The notes under the pieces: model-generated
Databases searched by the model: none
Told to the model about the DNA's origin: nothing
Seen by the model: the letters and a program-made list of their open reading frames with translations, nothing else
Shown here: in pieces, positions 28,536-30,569 of the stretch
Layout: every line of letters starts with the position of its first letter
Numbering within the stretch: the first letter of the stretch is position 1
Made by a program: the position numbers and the translations under genes
Virus record (IMG/VR): IMGVR_UViG_3300035698_014097
Coordinates: 1 to 30,569 of that record
Length of the DNA: 30,569 nucleotides
Source: a virus
Reading direction: 5' to 3' (one strand)

Positions 28536-28564
28536 AATATAACAAAGAATTTTCCCTAAGTACT
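28536..28564 (-). promoter_or_regulatory. probable promoter for the MoxR-VWA operon
   Basis: TATATT (28541-28536) followed by AA, as in the other early-type promoters, but the -35 position reads AGTACT, a poor match. It may be weak or activated. It begins just after the 91-aa membrane protein gene. Confidence 0.5.
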
Positions 28565-28839
28565 CATTCTTTGGACTTTTTTATTATTTTTTCTACTCCT
28601 TCATCGAACATTTGCTGGTGATTGGTTTCAGAGGCTTCTTCTCCAATGCGAATTTGATCTTGTTCATCGTCTGCCTTATAAATGAAGTTGTATATATCAT
28701 TCATCCATTCTATATGTTTAGCAAAAATCTCTTTTCTTTGATCCATTGTTTCTGCTATACCTTTTAAAACAGATAATAACAATAATGTAATTACTGATAA
28801 TATTCCGATTATTATATATAGTGCCATTAATTCAGTCAT
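28564..28839 (-). CDS. single-pass membrane protein, 91 aa
   Basis: N-terminal membrane helix at about residues 5-26 (ALYIIIGILSVITLLLLSVL), then a charged helical cytoplasmic or periplasmic part (ETMDQRKEIFAKHIEWMND and FDEGVEKIIKKSKE). Its size and layout resemble an inner-membrane spanin or a scaffold protein, but there is no outer-membrane partner next to it. Its ATG overlaps the HAD gene stop as ATGA. Confidence 0.7.
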   Translation of the reverse strand: MTELMALYIIIGILSVITLLLLSVLKGIAETMDQRKEIFAKHIEWMNDIYNFIYKADDEQDQIRIGEEASETNHQQMFDEGVEKIIKKSKE

Positions 28840-29420
28840 AAATTTATATCCTTTATTGATTCTACTTTAGTGAATGTATTGTTAAAATTGTTATTACATA
28901 TATTTATCGAATCGTTGTTGTACTTTGTATATTTATTATTTATACCGTATACTTTTAATCCTATTATAGATGACTTGTGTATATCTACAGGATTATCATC
29001 TGCTGTGACTTCAATTTCCAATTCTTGATATAACGTTATTTTAGCATCCGTTTTATGTTCTACAAAATGTATACTCTTAAAAAAACCAACACCAAAATCT
29101 CTATTTAACATTTCTACTGTTGCGATTTGTACACTCGGAGTTCTTGCAGATATAATGTATAACTCATGACCATCTTTTTTCCATTGTACTAATTTTTCTT
29201 TAGCACCATCATATATTTTCAAATTTCCCATATAACGAGGAGAATCAAAATGAGCAAAAATAAGATCGGTAAAATATTTTGGGAATTTGTTTATTTCTGG
29301 TTTGTTATATACCCAATGGAGAACGTCTTCTGTCTTATGTTCTAATCCTAAAAGATCACTAACTCTATCCACTACATCTAAATGATATAATGTCATATCT
29401 ATATCAATACTAATTTTCAT
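28836..29420 (-). CDS. HAD-family 5'-nucleotidase (NT5C type)
   Basis: A 194-residue HAD phosphatase. Motif I is SIDIDMT (Asp6 nucleophile, Asp8), motif II ISART near 91-95, then a Lys before EIEVTADDNPVDI, where the acidic pair of motif IV lies. These fit 5'(3')-deoxyribonucleotidase-like proteins, which remove phosphate from nucleotides. The tail after residue 160 is Asn-rich and poorly ordered. I start at the ATG at 29420, behind AAAAAAGGACACAAA; it overlaps the stop of the GIY-YIG gene (ATGA). In the NAD context it might also act on nucleotide monophosphates released from ADP-ribose, which is speculation. Confidence 0.8.
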   Translation of the reverse strand: MKISIDIDMTLYHLDVVDRVSDLLGLEHKTEDVLHWVYNKPEINKFPKYFTDLIFAHFDSPRYMGNLKIYDGAKEKLVQWKKDGHELYIISARTPSVQIATVEMLNRDFGVGFFKSIHFVEHKTDAKITLYQELEIEVTADDNPVDIHKSSIIGLKVYGINNKYTKYNNDSINICNNNFNNTFTKVESIKDINL

Positions 29421-30028
29421 TTTGTGTCCTTTTTTAATAATATACAATAATACTTATTCTTAAATGATTTATTTCTTTTTATACAATCTGAAACATATGC
29501 TATACTTGTATTAGTGTATTCGTGGCATTCTGTTAATGTACCAAATACACTAAAAGTATTATCAACTATATTGTAACATAAAACTGATTTAGCAGCATGG
29601 TTTTTTGTTCCTAGCTGAAATTCTGTTAATTGTTTCCTAACTTCTGGTCGTTTAGCTGGATTATTATCTCCTGTCATTAATAAACTATGTTCTGGTCGTT
29701 TTCTGCCAGTATTAGGATGGTCTTTCCCAGAATATCCTCCACAACCACCTTTATCGATATTATAACCTATATTTTTATTAAGTAAATCAAATTTAGCAAT
29801 CCATTTCGTTTCTTTTTCTGTTCTTTCTTCTAATGTACAATAATGATCCAATATTATTCTTCTAAAATTTTTCTTTTTATGTTTTTTAACTGATCTCATT
29901 ATATATATACCAGAACCAAAATATCTATCAGAAGCACTTGTATGATGATAACCAACATAACCCATCCCATCTAATAAACATACCGAAAAATAAATTATTC
30001 CTATGCATTCTTTTATTTGTGTTTTCAT
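29417..30028 (-). CDS. GIY-YIG homing endonuclease
   Basis: A 203-residue protein with the GIY-YIG core near the N-terminus (CIGIIYFSVCLLDGMGYVGY), Arg and Glu catalytic-type residues in YFGSGIYIMRSVKKH and ERTEKETKWIAKFD, then NUMOD3-type DNA-binding repeats (HPNTGRKRPEHSLLM and NNPAKRPEVRKQ) and a C-terminal NUMOD1-like helix-turn-helix (CYNIVDNTFSVFGTLTECHE). This is the Seg/I-TevI type of free-standing homing endonuclease. It carries its own late promoter and structured leader and is joined to the HAD gene by an ATGA overlap. AAGGAGTATTT precedes the ATG. Confidence 0.9.
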   Translation of the reverse strand: MKTQIKECIGIIYFSVCLLDGMGYVGYHHTSASDRYFGSGIYIMRSVKKHKKKNFRRIILDHYCTLEERTEKETKWIAKFDLLNKNIGYNIDKGGCGGYSGKDHPNTGRKRPEHSLLMTGDNNPAKRPEVRKQLTEFQLGTKNHAAKSVLCYNIVDNTFSVFGTLTECHEYTNTSIAYVSDCIKRNKSFKNKYYCILLKKDTK

Positions 30029-30053
30029 AAATACTCCTTACCAAGTGGTAGTT

Positions 30054-30113
30054 ATGTAAAGGTAAGTTTTCGGGTAAGCAAAAACAGGTTTATAACGCCT
30101 TGTCCCTTTACAT
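30054..30113 (-). promoter_or_regulatory. structured leader of the GIY-YIG gene (three-way junction)
   Basis: ATGTAAAGG (minus strand 30113-30105) pairs with CCTTTACAT (30062-30054), a perfect 9-bp stem. Inside, AGG/CCT (30100-30098 with 30088-30086) and GTTTT/AAAAC (30085-30081 with 30070-30066) give two short arms. A further small hairpin TACC-ACTT-GGTA lies between this and the AAGGAG. The late motif at 30124-30117 would start transcription at about the first base of the outer stem. It matches no riboswitch class I know. Confidence 0.55.
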
Positions 30114-30116
30114 ATG

Positions 30117-30124
30117 TATTTATA
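30117..30124 (-). promoter_or_regulatory. T4-type late promoter motif before the GIY-YIG gene
   Basis: TATAAATA on the minus strand, five bases after the stop of the 46-aa gene and about 90 bases before the GIY-YIG ATG. Confidence 0.6.
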
Positions 30125-30128
30125 ATAG

Positions 30129-30269
30129 TTACGTCTTTTCTATGTTTCGGTAATCTCGCACATCTAATTTATTTCTCCTATATGGTTCAGTTTTGGGAAT
30201 TCTCACTTCTTTTCTTTTTTTATCTCTTCCGTATAGCCTATTCGTTTCTTTCTTTGATAACTGTTTCAT
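30129..30269 (-). CDS. small basic protein, 46 aa
   Basis: Starts at the ATG at 30269 (MKQLSKKETNRLYGRDKKRK) behind AGGAAATAAA and ends at the TAA at 30131-30129. It is very rich in Lys and Arg, so binding to nucleic acid is plausible. It follows the lytic transglycosylase by 11 bases. No family is recognised. Confidence 0.6.
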   Translation of the reverse strand: MKQLSKKETNRLYGRDKKRKEVRIPKTEPYRRNKLDVRDYRNIEKT

Positions 30270-30280
30270 TTTATTTCCTA

Positions 30281-30569
30281 TTAGCCGTTTATTGGCAACT
30301 CATTACTTATAATTTTCTCGAATAAAGAATCTTGTTTCATTACATTATGTACGTAATTTTTAGTTTCGTTTGCTAATCTGTCCATCAATTTCATCTCTAA
30401 TGAATCCAAAGTAACTCCATTCATGTGCTTTCTGTACAATCCCCATCTGTATGATTGTCTAAATCCCCCATTATATGCAGCTACGGAGCGTTCTAAGTCA
30501 CCTTTAGAGTTTTTGGGTACTTTGTATAGAAAATCTAAATACCACGCTGTAGCCCTTATATTGAACTTA
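30281..30569 (-). CDS. lytic transglycosylase, C-terminal part
   Basis: Partial gene that enters from the right edge; 95 codons are visible up to the TAA at 30283-30281. The segment NIRATAWYLDFLYKVPKNSK followed by GDLERSVAAYNGGFRQSYRW is the C-terminal half of the SLT lytic transglycosylase domain; the AYNGG motif lines the glycan cleft. The catalytic Glu would lie upstream, outside the window. Such enzymes cut peptidoglycan between MurNAc and GlcNAc, in lysis or during DNA entry from the tail. The helical tail after the domain is about 45 residues. Virion or lysis role cannot be decided here. Confidence 0.8.
   Translation of the reverse strand, partial: KFNIRATAWYLDFLYKVPKNSKGDLERSVAAYNGGFRQSYRWGLYRKHMNGVTLDSLEMKLMDRLANETKNYVHNVMKQDSLFEKIISNELPING

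Noticed and set aside
28937-28944. TATAAATA inside the HAD gene
   Set aside because: It is in the middle of coding sequence with no gene start close downstream; chance occurrence is likely in such AT-rich DNA. A copy inside the radical SAM gene near 22346 was dropped for the same reason.
30054-30113. Purine riboswitch or hammerhead ribozyme in the GIY-YIG leader
   Set aside because: There is a three-way junction, but the conserved joining and loop sequences of the purine aptamer and the hammerhead core CUGAUGA are absent.
1-30569. CRISPR array, insertion sequence or integrase/attachment site
   Set aside because: No regularly spaced repeats, transposase, terminal inverted repeats or integrase gene were seen. 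The only long direct repeat is the 90-bp pair at 21219 and 21669.

Overview
This AT-rich, densely packed window reads almost entirely on the minus strand and looks like part of the genome of a large lytic tailed bacteriophage with a T4-style transcription programme. The phage evidence is an ATP-dependent DNA ligase, a phage-type sigma factor, scattered single tRNA genes, HNH and GIY-YIG homing endonucleases, a lytic transglycosylase end, DUF932, DUF3307 and SPFH proteins, and many small unknown genes with good Shine-Dalgarno sites. A lipoprotein and a type IV pilin-like protein hint at a diderm host, but this is inference.

Layout from right to left, the direction of transcription: a lytic transglycosylase end and a small basic protein (30569-30129); a GIY-YIG endonuclease and a HAD nucleotidase (30028-28836); a MoxR ATPase / VWA protein pair (28498-25712); small genes and a NUDIX ADP-ribose hydrolase (25690-23682); a structured RNA; two proteins sharing an N-terminal NSST motif beside a radical SAM enzyme (23482-21732); a duplicated segment; a WGR-PARP and an SH3-repeat protein (20783-18155); a NADAR protein with a structured leader (18104-17295); an HNH endonuclease behind an RBS-sequestering hairpin; another structured RNA; DUF3307, zinc-ribbon, YqeY and SH3-repeat genes; tRNA-Thr, a decayed tRNA-Val, the only plus-strand gene (HNH), and tRNA-Met; a block of small envelope-type proteins including a pseudopilin (13329-12027); tRNA-Gly, a SLOG-like protein and tRNA-Gln; SPFH, sigma factor, metallophosphoesterase, DUF932 and macrodomain genes; then DNA ligase, a tRNA-like gene, nicotinamidase and nicotinate phosphoribosyltransferase.

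The strongest biological theme is NAD+ and ADP-ribose handling. Within about 24 kb there are PncA, PncB, a macrodomain protein, a SLOG-like protein, a NADAR, a WGR-PARP and an ADP-ribose-type NUDIX hydrolase. Together they could consume NAD+ to tag targets, remove ADP-ribose from nucleic acid or protein, break down free ADP-ribose, and return nicotinamide toward NAD+. That fits phage-host conflict over NAD+.

Two promoter classes are visible. One is sigma70-like, TTGC(T/A)(T/A), a 16-17 base AT-rich spacer, then TATATT. The other is the T4-type late motif TATAAATA, placed just upstream of several tRNAs and homing endonuclease genes, with a candidate sigma factor encoded at 7764-6952. Four non-coding stretches fold into closed structures. 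One of them hides a ribosome-binding site and carries a late promoter in its loop, as in some T4 late and homing endonuclease genes.
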